From: Daedaleopsis sinensis
Lineage: Eukaryota; Basidiomycota; Agaricomycetes; Polyporales; Polyporaceae
Direction of reading: 5' to 3'
NCBI GenBank assembly: GCA_033807695.1
Contig: CM066304.1
Location: 2,232,001-2,296,000, forward strand
Length of the DNA: 64,000 bases
Numbering within the stretch: position 1 is the stretch's first letter; every line of letters starts with the position of its first letter. The position numbers were made by a program, and so were the translations under genes. The notes beneath the pieces were generated by a model, which did no database searches, was not told the DNA's origin, and was given only the letters and a program-made list of their open reading frames with translations. Below are positions 35,158-47,400 of this stretch, piece by piece.

Positions 35158-35973
35158 GGTCGTCGATGGCGGGAGAGGAAGCGCGGGAGGAGGAGAGTCT
35201 TAAGAGGGTCAGACGCTTGCACTCGCTGCTCGGCAAGATCCCTGGACTCGCACCAGCAGCTCGCATCCCTTCCTCAGTCCTCGACCCCAGTCGACCCCCT
35301 CCGGCCCCGACCACGGCCCAGCTCACGTCCTGTTCTCTCCGTGCTGCTACTCGTGCTCGCTACCTGCAGTCCGCCGTCTGCCGTCTGCACGACGCCGACG
35401 GACATTGGACGCGGAGACGCGCACAGGGCATTTCACCGGAGAGTGCTGGCCCGTGTGCTCCCATCGGCTCTCAGACGTTGATAACTGATGGTGAGTGAGA
35501 GCGGGATCTAGTGTCGCTAGTCTCTGTTCTCGAAGTGCAAAAGAGTGCAAAAGCCTGTGGTGGTCTATATTCCAGAATGCTAAACATCAGCTCGCCGGCG
35601 GTGACCATCATGCTCCGGCATCACCGTTGTACATCAATCCCGGGAGCCCAGCCGGCCCGGTCCGGATGTTGTGCATTGTTTGTCTCTGCTCACTTTTTGT
35701 GCGCAGACGCCGGCGGACGGGCTTGGTGGTCGACGACGAGCATCCTTTCTCCAAACGCTACCTGGTCAGTCTCTTTCTTGTCCTTCTCTACCACACGATG
35801 ATCCTTTTAGATGACGAGTCTGAATCGCTGCCAAAGAGCTTCTCTGCGGCTGCGTCCTTTGACGATTCCATAAATTTTTACCATTCATGCATCTCTGACC
35901 TTTCATCCTTCCTAATATTCTTCGCATCCGCTCACAACATCTTCTATCTCCAGATACACGCACACCGCACGCA
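35158..35973. promoter_or_regulatory. Divergent intergenic region (TF / PDCD2)
   Basis: About 815 bp between two divergent start codons, so it holds both promoters and 5' leaders. A pyrimidine-rich segment precedes the PDCD2 start. No gene or repeat found. Confidence 0.4.
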
Positions 35974-37655
35974 ATGTCTTCACACAACAACGACGATTCT
36001 TGGTCAGACGAGGAAGAGAACGAGCTCCGTGACGTCGAGACTGCCGTTCAACTGGGCATCCCAGACGGTCCTCTCGATTCCTCCGCTGACCTCTCAGACC
36101 CCACTGTATCGCGTTTAGGTGGTCATCCTGTACGATGCCCCTTCGCTCCTCCATGTATTCTATCAGTATTGATCAATATCCCATGCAATCCATCCCCGTT
36201 CCTATCTCCCACCGTCCCTATCATAGACCTTCCTCTCTGCTCCTCCCCCACCAATCGACCATGCAACATGTTCCAACTGCTCGAATACCATGCAACTGCT
36301 TATTCAAATATGGTGTCCCATGGAACAAAGTCCCAACGACCGCGCCCTCTACGTATGGGCATGTCCACTCTCCTCTTGTCAGCGCAAGCAAGGCAGGTAC
36401 GTCCTCCGTCGTCCCCTGCCAACTCGTCATGATAGAAGTGCTCCTTTCCTGACTCTTCATCGCTCAACTATCAGCGTCCGAGCATGGCGCGAACTCCGAT
36501 TCAATCAAAAATATGCCCAGAAACTCCAAAAGAAGCTTGCTCAACAGAAAGAGAAGGAGGCGCAACGAGCTCGAGCTGCTGCAGATGCCGCTGCCACACA
36601 GGCCCAGCCGAAAACCAATCCGTTCGCAGTGCGTGAATTACGGATGTCTTTTGCCTTCAGGACTCACTCTTCTCTCTAGCTCGGCGCAGGTCCCACATCC
36701 AATCCGTTCGGGCTTGGTGCCCAGATCTTCGGAAGCGGCGACCCTCTATCTTCTCCCGCAGAGCCCGAGGCTTCCAAGACAGATCCTGCCGACCGCAGCG
36801 GATCACCCGATGAGGCCTCTAGTGAGAGCGAAGACGAAGAGGACCAAGGCGAAGATGAGACCGACGCGCTTGCAGCCGCCATTCACGCTGCTTCTCTTGA
36901 CGATTCGCCCTGGAAAGTCGCCCCAGCGTACTCTCCCCTATATCTCTCCACCGTATCCGAGTATGTCCCTCCACCCCCGAAGGTGAAGCTTCCCGCAGGG
37001 GTGACGGTGGACCTCGATGACGACAAGGCGTCTAAAGACAAGAACGGAGGCGCTTGGGCGAAAGAAGGCTACGAGAATTCGATGGACGTTGACCATGCAT
37101 TTGAACGGTTCAGCAAGCGTGTCTCGTATGAGGGCGAACAGTGTCTTCGGTATGTCACAGTCGTTCTCGTCTTGTCGCCACGTGCTTATTCCTCTGCTCA
37201 GTTACGAGTTGGGGGGCACTCCGCTCCCGTTCTCTAGCGACAAGGTGTTCGATAGCCTATTCCCAGTCCCACCTGCGCTACCGTTGCCTGTGACGAAGCC
37301 GGACTTCATGGTGACGCCGCCACGGAAGCGGAGCTTCGCGCTGGATTCTCTCCCGCCATGCCCGCACTGCAGATCACGCCGCGTGTTCGAATGCCAGTTG
37401 ATGCCGAACTTGATCAATGTGCTGCAGTCGACTGGAAGCCAAGAGATGGGGAAAGGCAAGACATTGACAGACGAGGAGCGGCGAGCTGAGGTGTTGAGGA
37501 CGCTCAAAGGCCAGAGCACGTCCGGGCGGGGGATGGAATGGGGCACTTGCATGATCTTTTCGTGCGAGAATGACTGTGGGGCAAACGGCGGCGAGACGGT
37601 GAGGAAGGGGAGTAGCTGGCGAGAAGAACATGTGCTGGTGCAATGGGACGAGTGA
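35974..37655 (+). CDS. PDCD2/TSR4-type ribosome assembly protein
   Basis: Chaperone-like factor for uS5 (Rps2) in 40S subunit assembly, cytosolic. The ATG at 35974 starts MSSHNNDDSWSDEEENELRD; this N-terminus continues VETAVQLGIPDG and SRLGGHP. A 100-bp-class intron follows, and the next exon gives HATCSNCSNTMQLLIQIWCP with ALYVWACPLSSCQRKQG, the Cys-rich fold of the N-terminal PDCD2 half. A charged helix (QKLQKKLAQQKEKEAQRARA) and an acidic insert (SESEDEEDQGEDETDA) separate it from the C-terminal domain: FERFSKRVSYEGEQCLRYEL, FDSLFPVPPALPLPV, LPPCPHCRSRRVFECQLMPN and MEWGTCMIFSCENDCG. Stop TGA is at 37653-37655. All key Cys pairs are present and no lesion is seen. Confidence 0.93.
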
Positions 37656-38082
37656 GCTTATCCCGCCTCGAAAGTGAAGTGAAGTGAAGGTATTCCCAAA
37701 TGTACGTACCGTGTACAAGATTTTGCAATCCAAGTCCTTGCTGGTCGTTCATAATAGTCATCTACACCTGCCCGTTGCTACTCGCGACCGAGCCCGTCGA
37801 AGAATACTTATGGGTAGGCTATGTTGCGTGTGTATTGTATGGCAAACAGGACAGGGTGGCAATCTTAGACAATGCACCGCCTAGAACAACAGATGTTGAT
37901 GAGTCCCATCCCATCCCCAGCTACAATAAGATTCCCTTTCTCTCTCTGCCTCTACCTTCTTTCCACCATTTCAGAGCCCCTCTCCTGTCCACTATCTACC
38001 ATCCTCCCCCGCCGCGCCGCCCGAACGACTGTGCATTCCATCATCCGTGACAACGAGCTGCAACCGCCCTTAGCACTCAATC
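37656..38082. other. Intergenic spacer, no gene seen
   Basis: 3' flank of PDCD2 and 5' region of the PH-domain gene, both plus strand. Pyrimidine-rich runs (37930-38020) precede the next start codon, common in fungal promoters. Confidence 0.5.
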
Positions 38083-39504
38083 ATGTCGGCAAAGAAACTG
38101 CGTTCGAAGCTCGACATCAATCTCAAATTCTTTCGACCTCGCACACTCAGCACTCCGAAAGCCTTACCACCTTCGAGAGCGGGAGCTGTCCCAGGTATTT
38201 CCCCAGACTTCAGCGAGAAGATGTTCCGCAAGCCGGCCCAAGACTCCAAATCCCCTGTGCTGCATATTGACGCGCCTCCGCCTCCGCCGCCTAAAGACAA
38301 GGGCAGAGCCAAGTACTCGCTCTATGGCCCTCCTAGTGGCTGGGACGACGTTCGATACGCCGTCATGGCCTCCCCGATCGCGGAAGAGCCGACCCACACG
38401 CCTCCTGGCTTGACCGACGATGTTATCATTATTTCTCACCAGGTGCGCTCAACACCTACCCGTTATGACCGAGCATCTTCTCCGGACGAGCTTGGTATTC
38501 TGCATCCCCCCGCCTCTCCACGCACACCACCGAAGCCAGCGGCATATCACACCCGCAGCGCGACCTCACGCATCCCCATCGCCGCCTCGCGCATGACCGC
38601 CGCCCAGCGGCGTAACGCGACCATCTCCACCCCAGAGGAAGCGGAGCTCCGCCGGCGCGAAGCGCAGCGCCGCAAGGAGCTCGAGGAGCAGGAAGCCCAG
38701 CGCGAAGAAGCTCAGCGGCAGGCCCGGCTCAAGCACGAGAAGCAGCAGCAACTCCTGGAGGCCGAGCGCGAAGAGGAGGCGCGCCGAGTCGCCCTCGAGC
38801 AGGAGCTGCGTCACGCCGCAGAGGAGAAGCGGAAACGCCAGGCGATCGAGCAGGAGGCCGAGGCGCTGTCGACCATGGTCGCCGCCGAGCGGAAGCGACA
38901 GGACAAGGAGCGCCGCCGCCAGGAAGCGGCGAAGCTTCAGAGGATGCGGCTGGAGCTGGTCGCACAGCAGCAGGCACAGCAGCGGGAGCGACAGGAGTGG
39001 AGGGAGCGTGTCGACCGGGAGCGCAGGCTGCTCGCGGCGCAGCTCGAGGCGAAGAAGACGAAGAACTCGAGAGGCTTGACCGTGCTTCTGACCGGCTGGA
39101 TCACCGTGCAGAGCGAGGACTTGCTGTCGTACAAGCGGCGGTATTTCCAGTTGAGGGAAGATGCGCTCCTGCTGTTCAAAGATGCGGAGGTAAGCCATAC
39201 TGCGCCTCAACTGACTTGCTCATTGATCCTGATGCATCCAGGACGATTGGCAGCCGCTGCATACGATCCAGCTGTCGCGCATGCAGCGCATCAGGGAGTG
39301 GCAGGATGGGTACGAAGACCTGCAGGCGATTCCGAACTCGTTCGCGCTTGAGATACGCGATTTCCACGATCCCTGGAGCATGTTCACCGACTCGAGCGAG
39401 GACAAGGTGAGAGGACAAAGATAGAGCATGGCGGTCTCGATTGTGCTCACGGTTGATGACAGGAGAATTTGCTCGCGGTGCTGAGCAGGCTCACCACGCG
39501 ATAA
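38083..39504 (+). CDS. Coiled-coil plus C-terminal PH-domain protein
   Basis: Three exons: 38083-39189, 39242-39406 and 39463-39504, all joining in frame, for 437 codons plus stop TAA 39502-39504. Residues 1-185 are Pro/Ser-rich and basic with a poly-Pro patch (DAPPPPPPKDKG). Residues about 185-325 form one long Arg/Glu/Gln-rich helix or coiled coil (EEAELRRREAQRRKELEEQE and onward). The last 105 residues are a PH domain: TGWITVQSEDLLSYKRRYFQ, REDALLLFKDAE, then WQPLHTIQLSRMQRI and SFALEIRDFHDPWSMFTDSS, with a C-terminal helix ENLLAVLSRL carrying the usual capping helix. It is probably a peripheral membrane or cortex protein. No family name is supported. The gene marks the end of the gene-dense half. 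Confidence 0.85.
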
Positions 39505-40109
39505 CCGCCTGTCCACATTTTCATATCAGAGGCTATGAGTCTTTGACGATAGATACGACCTTCCGTCCGGCCTTGTTGTACTATACAGTTTGGGGCGGGT
39601 ATCGGTGGACTGTAGTATGTAGTGTACACGGTTACTAAGGATTGTAATTAATACCCTCGAGTTTGGATACCTATGCATATCTTTATCGACAGCGTTCTGC
39701 GTTTGCCATATTCATAATGCGTGGGGTCATATTGTTCCTGGACACGAACCAGGCTCCAATAGACCGTCGCTTCGAGTTGAGGGGATCTCGCTGGTAAGTA
39801 GAGGTGGAGGAGGAGTCATCAGCAAAATCTCCCCGCAATTACAGTACTTATATGAGATGTAAGCCCCATATCAGTCGTTTACAGGGTACAAGCACCTGAT
39901 AAGTAACTTATACACAGAACATAATGATGTCATTTACGGGTAATTGGGCCAGCAGCCGCCATCGTGCTGGTCATCCGTGCACAACTCTTGTATACGCTGA
40001 TATAACTCTTCCATGACTCTGATCTACAGCCGCCATTAAAAAATTGTCATTCCCCCCCAAATAGCGCCACCACCAGGCTTTGTCTCCATCAGCAAAAAGT
40101 CGGATATCA
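39505..40109. other. Compartment boundary spacer
   Basis: Lies between the last intact host gene and the hAT element. AT-rich, with no coding segment or repeat unit I can define. Confidence 0.5.
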
Positions 40110-40139
40110 CGTCTAGGTAGTGATGCAAAGTCCGGTCCT

Positions 40140-40325
40140 AGGACCGGTCAATGACCGCAAAATGACCGGGACGTGACCGGTTATAACTGGTAGCAGTCCA
40201 GTCACATAACGGTTCAGTCTCCGGTCAAGTCACGGTCACATTATACGAGACTCCTACCAATAACCGGTGTGACCGGTTGGGACCGGTCATTGACCGCATA
40301 AATAGACTGATTATGACCGGTCAAA
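40140..40325. repeat. Left subterminal ACCGGT-motif array of the hAT element
   Basis: At least six ACCGGT palindromes in a 185-bp stretch, many as GACCGGTCA or TGACCGGTT, plus partial copies (TGACCGC, TCCGGTC). A mirror array lies at the other end. In hAT elements such subterminal repeats bind transposase; that role is inferred. Confidence 0.8.
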
Positions 40326-40596
40326 AGCTGGGTAACTGATGTTCGAAGCAGGTGGCTTATTTATAATCAACTTAAGTAGTAAGTACTACACATTGTTTAC
40401 ATTGAGGCCTCAAATATTCGAGTCGTCGGTCACGGGTAACAGAGTGACTCCAGCTACGCATGTGTGACTACACAGCAGCCCTGGGCTGACTGATTTTTTC
40501 CGGCGTCACAGCCCTTGCGACTACGGCCATTACTCCCTATACCGCCTTTACACATCATCAGCTTCCTCTCTCACACTTGTCTGATTCACACTCGGA

Positions 40597-43500
40597 ATGG
40601 GACCCAGCAACACCGCCGGCGGTAGTTCGTCAGCGCGCGGTACTGGTAGCAAGCGGCAGCGCTCGGAGTCAGCGTCAGAAGAAGACATGCCTAGAAAGGG
40701 AAAACGATCAATTCGACGTACGGAGAAGGCGAAAGAGTTGGACGCACAGCAGGCGAAAAAGCGTAGTAAGCAAAAGAACAAGGGTCGCCGACCTTCGGGT
40801 AGCGGGAGCGACAGCGAGAACGGACACCATGGCAGAGCAGCTTCGGACGAGGAGGTTCGGGGTAGTGATGAAGAAGGCGGAGGTGGTAGTGGAGTAGACG
40901 ATCACAACAAGAGTGGCAGAGGAGAGGGGGCCGTGGAGAGTCCTATTGAGGTAGGCGGTCATGGTGCCGTGATTCAACTGCTGTCAGTATACACGTGGGA
41001 TGCTGATAGGTGTTTACTTACCTAGATTGTCTCAGACTCCGAGGAGGAGATTAATCCGGGCCAGAAGACACGTATGAAGGCTGACATGACCCGGGACCTC
41101 CTCACAATCTTCAGTCACCGGGTCACGGTCAAGTTTGTCGGCTCCAAAGGCAATGTCGCGGAAGAAGAGGGGCGCTGGTGTGAGATTTGCAGGTTAGCAC
41201 ATGTCCTTGAGTTGTCTAGTCGTCAGTCGTACTTACAGAGTCACCGGCAGGGCGAGTAAGAGGGTGCAGAAACAGAAAGGCTCCCGGGCTGGTTGGTATA
41301 AGGGCGCCAACTCGACCTTACGCCACCATATCGCAGCCGCGCATTATGAGGAGTACAGCAAGCGGTGTGCAGAGCAAGGTGTCGATGAGAACTGGAGATG
41401 CGTGCCGAAGGAGATCGTTGAGCAGAGAAAAGCAGCAGAGCGTAAGGATGCAGGCAAGAGGACAGCGACACAGACGACTCTGGACGGCGTCATCCAGAAG
41501 GTTCAAATTCCGACTGCCTTCTCGCCCGAAGGTATACTAAAGCAGACAACAGAGCTTATAGTGTGCGGCGCTCACGTAAGTCGACTATTTGGGCTCCTTG
41601 GGTTGGGTTAGGTGTTGATTATATCTTTCCCTTCTACTGCGACGACTCCTACTACTCTCTATGGTGACACTACGGCGACAGGCTCTTGCACTCGCCGACG
41701 ACGTGCACTTCCACAACTGCCTAGTAACTATGCGTCCCAAGACCAGGCACTCGGAGCTGCCGACACGCGCAGCCGTTCGCAAGAGCATCAACAACGCTTT
41801 CGTGGATTTTGTGGACAACCTCAAGGCCGAAATCAGCTCGGCACCCGGCAATGTTTCCTGCGGCTGGGACATGTGGACAGCCCCGCACACGTTGGACGCG
41901 TACCTTGGACTGCTCATTCATTGGATCGATATCAATCAGAAATCTGGCACGTGGTCGTTCCGCGATGAGGTTGCGGCCTGCCATAAAACCATCGGGAAGC
42001 ACACGGGGTCCAACCTCGGTAAGTACTTGATTCTATTCCTCGACCGCTGTGGCGTCACGTCGAAGACTCGAAGCAAGGTACGTAACTGTGGTGTGATGTC
42101 TCTACAAGCTCTGGGGGCTGATAGCTATCCGGTAGCTTGGCCATATCACCAACGATAGCGCGTCCAACAACGGCACAGCTACCGAGGAGGTCGAGCGTCG
42201 TCTCACGCGACGTCACCTTCTAGGTGACTGGAAGGCATCTGAACGCCGACTGAGGTAAGCTCCTCTTTCTCTCATGTGCCCTCTGCTCTAGCTTGCAGCG
42301 AATCCTCGATCTTCTCAGCTGCTACGGCCACATCATCCAACTCGCAATTGAGGATTTCATGTCGGAGATTACTCAGACAGGGCTCGTCGAAAACAAGCAA
42401 GCCATATGGGATTACGATCCGAAGGCTGAAGACAGCGCTATCAATGGGGGTCTCGATGTCATAGCCGTCATCCGGACGCTAGCTGTCAAGGTATGTGCGT
42501 TGTGCTATGCTCATAACTGCGCCCGTCGCACTGGGCGCCTGAGTCTCACGACTTCACCTGCGAGTCACTTCGGGTCTTGGGTACTAACTGTCGAACCCAG
42601 ATCCAAGCCTCCGGGCAACGCAAGGATGTATTCAACAGGTACCAGCGCGAGGCTGGTCTGCAGACACCGCTCGTCATCCCGCTTCATAGCAACACGCGCT
42701 GGGGAAGTGCGTACAACATGCTCGACCGCGCATATGAGCTTCGCAAGGTGGGTACTCGTTCTGGAATCCGATTCGTGCAGATGTACTGATGCTTCTTACC
42801 ATCTTCGAAGCCGATCGACCAGTTCGTTCGCACTGCGGACCTGACTTTCGGACCAATCACGACGCTTTGTGGTCAGGGCGGCAAGAAGAAGATTCCATGG
42901 ACGGCTTTTCAGATGTCCGAACACGATTGGGAGCGCGTCAAATGGTGCAGTCAGATTCTATGGGTAAGTACCACACCCTCACAGGCCTTGCTCTTTTATA
43001 CTAACACTCTCAAAATGACGTCCGATCAGGACGCCCACCGCTATCACCAAGTCTGCTCGTCGACCCGCACCCCTACTCTCCACCAAGTCATTCCGGTGCT
43101 CGAGCAGCTCGCATCACGTTGGGAGAAGAAAGCCAACGACCCCGTGTATGCGATATTTAAGGACGCCCTGTTCTGCGGCCTCGAGAAGCTCACCAAATAC
43201 TACAAGCGACTCGATAACTCGAGCTGCTATATACTCGCCCTATGTACGTATATTCAGACATATGATGTGATCTGCCTACTGACCTGCTGCAGTCGTTCAT
43301 CCGTTCTTTCAACTCGACTATATTGAAGAGAACTGGGGGGGAGAAGAAGAATATCTCAAGGACCTCGCCGACAAGGTCCCGAACGCCCGCAATTGGCAAG
43401 GGTACGCAAGGGAGATCGTCGAGAACACTGTCAGTTCTTCACTTAAACGTTGACATGTGTGCGCTTATCACTAATGTGCGCTTTCGCAGATGAAAGCATA

Positions 43501-44173
43501 CTGGCCCAAACATCTGCGCATCGACCCAAAGACTGGGATCCCCTTCGTTCCGAAGGATGATACCCCAGACGGCAGAGTCCCGGCGGCGGCTCAAGAGCCA
43601 CAGGCTGGGCATGCTGCCGTCGCTGCGGCTTCACGCGCTGCTGACGACCACGATGAGGATGCGCACAATCGTGCTCGTCGCGCGAAACACCGTCAGGGAA
43701 ACGAGGGAGATGACGGCTGGCGCGCCGAACTCAACCGATATCTTAGCCACCCGATGTCCGATGACATCACGAAGTTCATGGACACTCTCGATTGGTGGTC
43801 TGTACGTACCTCTCCGTCTCTTGAGGTCTTGTTCTTCACGACTCACCAGTGTGTATTATAGAAACACGCTGCAATGTTTCCGACAGTCGCTCGCATCGCC
43901 ATTGACATCTTGGCTATCACAGCTGCAACCGTGGGAGTCGAATCCCTATTCTCGCGCGGCAAGGAGATTGCCACCGACCGCCGCTCCCGCCTCCATCCTG
44001 ACCTGTTCGAACGACTGCAGTGTCTTCAGTACCACTGGAAGGACAAAGCCTTGGACTTTGCTAAGGAGAATGAGCGACTTGCTGCTGCCAATGTAGAGGA
44101 AATCTTCCTTGAGGAGTTTGTATACATGGAGGAAGAGGAAGGGCTTCTGGCACTGCTTGAAGAGGACGAGTAG
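40597..44173 (+). CDS. hAT transposase with BED-type zinc finger
   Basis: Cut-and-paste transposase. The ATG at 40597 starts MGPSNTAGGSSSARGTGSKR, a basic Ser-rich leader with nuclear-localisation-like Lys/Arg runs. The BED finger is spliced from WCEICR and STLRHHIAAAHYEEY (C-x2-C and two His). The RNase-H-like core follows: SCGWDMWTAPHTLDAYLGLL (first Asp), LGHITNDSASNNGTATEE (second Asp), IPLHSNTRWGSAYNMLDRAY, and the Trp-rich helical insert. The catalytic Glu lies in AATVGVESLFSRGKEIATDR. The C-terminal hAT dimerisation segment is SRLHPDLFERLQCLQYHWKD, then a very acidic tail ending TAG 44171-44173. About a dozen introns of 45-70 bp. All three D-D-E residues are present and no stop is seen in the exons traced, so the gene may be active. 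Confidence 0.9.
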
Positions 44174-44257
44174 ATACTACGACAGTACTTCCAATATGCA
44201 TTGCTTCCCATACTAGTATCTTTTCACTCGTGCCAGTACAGTACGCCCTGCTGATGA

Positions 44258-44470
44258 GATGACCGGTCATAACTGGTAATAGACCGGTCATGACCGGTCC
44301 GAACCGCTATCGGTCTTGAACCGGTCATGACCGCAGACTGGACCGGAGTTAAGTCAAGTCATCAAAAGACCGGTAGAGCGGTCATGTCCTTTCATCACGG
44401 GATGGGTCCAGTCAAGTTGCGGTCCTCGGTCATTGGATTTGGGTCTGAAAAACCGGACTTGACAGGACTT
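44258..44470. repeat. Right subterminal ACCGGT-motif array of the hAT element
   Basis: At least five ACCGGT palindromes (ATGACCGGTCAT, GACCGGTCATG, TGACCGGTCC and similar) immediately inside the right terminal repeat, in mirror position to the left array. Confidence 0.8.
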
Positions 44471-44488
44471 TGCATCACTACGTCTAGG

Positions 44489-47400
44489 ATTGGCCCGATT
44501 GGCTAAAAAGGGTATGCTTGGGCGTCCGCGCGCTGTGTTCAAGTCCACGGGTTAATCCGCGGTATATGCGCATTTGCGGAATTTAGCTGTTAGATTGGCT
44601 AGCATTGAGCAGCCTTGGGATACTGGGCAATCAGGTAAGAGGACAGAGTGGAGTAGGATGATGATGCACTCCAAATTGAACTCGAACACATCGAGTGTAC
44701 TTAGTGTGCTGGCTGCAAGTGTCTATGAGTGATCTCTTTTTGGTAAGAAACATGCCTTATTTGGATAAAAGGTCTGAAGTCCACCGTGTCTTCTATGCGC
44801 TCTCCACTGGGACCACAAAACTCGCCTGCCCCCCCACTTTTCTCTCTTCATCTCTCTCACCCATTCCTCCATCATCCCACCACTGCAGACTTTTGAGTCT
44901 CTGCAGGTCGCTGGCTCGCATACATGGGTACACTTATGTATATAAATGCTTTGCTGGCCCTTACTGATGTCCTAACTGGCAGTTAGTTTACGTAGTACTG
45001 TCACACGTTGCGACCTCGGTGCGTTGTTCTCGAGCTGGATTCAGGTATGTCACAATTCTGTTGTGTCCTGTCCCACTCTCAGCCCTGCTCCCTCAGGCCT
45101 CAGGCCTGTTCCCCTCTATCCACCGAAATAATTGACCCCACCATAAGTCCCCTTCTATCTCCCCATTTCTGCATGCTCACCACATCTGGGTTACCACAGA
45201 TCATCTTTGCTGTAGCCCAATAGCTGTCCTACCTGGACTTCTAACTAATCGTGACTGGTGAGAAAAGCCCCCTGCTCTGAGTCTTTCACAGTAGCACACC
45301 AGTACTCTTTTCCTTTGTCCTTCTGCCACATGGCCGTCTTTTGCGCTGCACACTAACACAGCACATCTCAAACACATTCCATAGTTTGTACTAGCATGTA
45401 TTAGCCCTGTAGTTTCTAGTCGAGCCAAATATATTTCTGTTGTTTCGCCTTCCCTGCGCCTTACGCCGCTCGATGATATAATTCGATTATATGCAATATA
45501 TATTTGGGCTATTAGTACTGCTCGATACAAAGCGAGACCAGGAGGTATCGCATACCCTCCCGAGCATGCCAATGCCGCGCAATGTAGACAATCACACACA
45601 TATATATCAGTTCTCGTGCAGGATTGCTTGAATTGGGCTGCTGCCCGTTCCAATTCCCCCTAATTGGGTGGCCGTGCGAAGCAGATCGGTGCTTCGTGTT
45701 TGAAATCCGAGAACAGCCCTAATTGTGCTGAAATTCAGGGATTGTGCTGACGCGTGCGTCCGCGTGATTCCACCGGGATTTTGCTGATGTCTGTCTGCCA
45801 CCTCCGCACTCACTCTCCTCTCAGGCTCACTAGTATCTCATTGGGCTCAGCACACTCTGCCAGAACTGCACTGCACCTCTCCTGCTCTCTCTTGGACAGC
45901 ATGTTCCTGTATAATAAGCTCCTCTCCATCTGTGGGTACTATGGCCATGTTGCATCTGCAAAACCTTACCCTCCTCAATAGGTGTAAATGTTGATAATTG
46001 TGATAATTATCACAAAGTAGTAAGGTAAGTCTATTTAGGGAGGTCCCCTTTGTAACATAGCGGAAATAGTACTAATGAGCGACACAATAGTGATCTAGTA
46101 GTATGCAGTATTCACACTTTATTGCTCTATATCAATGCTTATGCAGCCAATTGGTGTATTATTTCAAGAACTTTATTGCACGAGCCATAGTACATGTTAA
46201 CAATATAACATGCATGATATAACAGATGGTACAGAGCACAACACAGTGATCGGAAGCACAATGACAACACTCTCAACTGGAGTCATGCAGGTGGATAGGG
46301 GTGCATGTGCGGTGGGGAAGAATATGTGAAGAACATACGTACTCATCGTGAGGTCAGGCAGCCTGCACTACCATGAAGCAAATGTTGACATGCAAGATCA
46401 GCAGTGTAAACCAACAGGCATGAGGGCAGCAGGCTGACTTACATAGACTCAGTGCACATGTTGCTGAGCACATAAAGGTGTTGTAGTAAGGTGCAATAGT
46501 AGCCTAGGCAGTACTAAAAGAAGTCATGAGACAGTCAGGTCAGACTACTACACTGACCTTGACTCACCATACATCTACAGCCTCTAGAGACTCAGTCCTT
46601 AACAGCTTGAACATATCTGTTAAGGGCATAGCACCATCAGCAATGCAATTGAAACAGCCAGTAAGAAACAACCAACCAAATTGAAGAAACAGCACCAGCA
46701 AAAGAAGCACATACTTGTGATTGATCTGGAATCATACAAGTTACATGAACAGGCACGACACACCTTGGCCACATAGGTTTTGAGGGAGTGCATAATGCCA
46801 GGCTTGAGTTTATACCAATAGCTGGCCTTGATGAGGAAGGTGATAGCGGGGGTGGGCTTACCATTGTCTGCGGCGGCAACCTTCATGCCAGACTTGATGA
46901 CGGTGGTGAGTCTGTGTCCATTGCAGGCAATGTGCAACAGACTAAGTGCAGTCGAGGCTCTAGCAGCTAGCATGGGGGCATTATGGGAGGGAGGCAGATA
47001 GTGCTGGTACAAGTAAGAGGCAGAGAGAGGGAGACTCAGAAAGAGAGAGTGTCAGAGATGAGACAGAGGTGACGCTAGGTGACGTGGCCCAGCATTAAAA
47101 CTCCGACTGATCCACTCAGAGGCTGCCGATGTAGTGCCCATGCCAACAGCTTAGTGATAGTCTTATGTGGTCACTGAACTTGTGCAGTGCAAAGTGTTTC
47201 CCCCACACTGTACGGACACATGCACCTAACATATAGCATCCCTTCCAACGCTATGGCTGCTTGAGTTGATCAACGGCTCAGCAGCTGTCACCCTCTCTGG
47301 TGGCTCACGTGCGCTACCACCATTTGGAATCATCCAAGTTCTGTCTCATATTCGAACACACATATCATTAGTGATTAAATAGACACAATAAGTGGAAGTA

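Larger units (their letters stand above)
40110..44488. mobile_element. Complete hAT-type DNA transposon with 8-bp target duplication
   Basis: The element itself spans 40118-44480 (4,363 bp). Both ends carry the same terminal inverted repeat, TAGTGATGCAAAGTCCGGTC on the left and TAGTGATGCAAAGTCCTGTC as the reverse complement of the right end (19 of 20 identical). Directly outside, CGTCTAGG occurs at 40110-40117 and again at 44481-44488, a perfect 8-bp target-site duplication as expected for hAT elements. Subterminal regions (40140-40325 and 44258-44470) hold many copies of an ACCGGT-centred motif in both orientations, the likely transposase binding sites. Inside is one intron-rich transposase gene with no stop found in the exons traced. 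The intact ends, perfect duplication and open exons suggest recent insertion. Confidence 0.95.
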
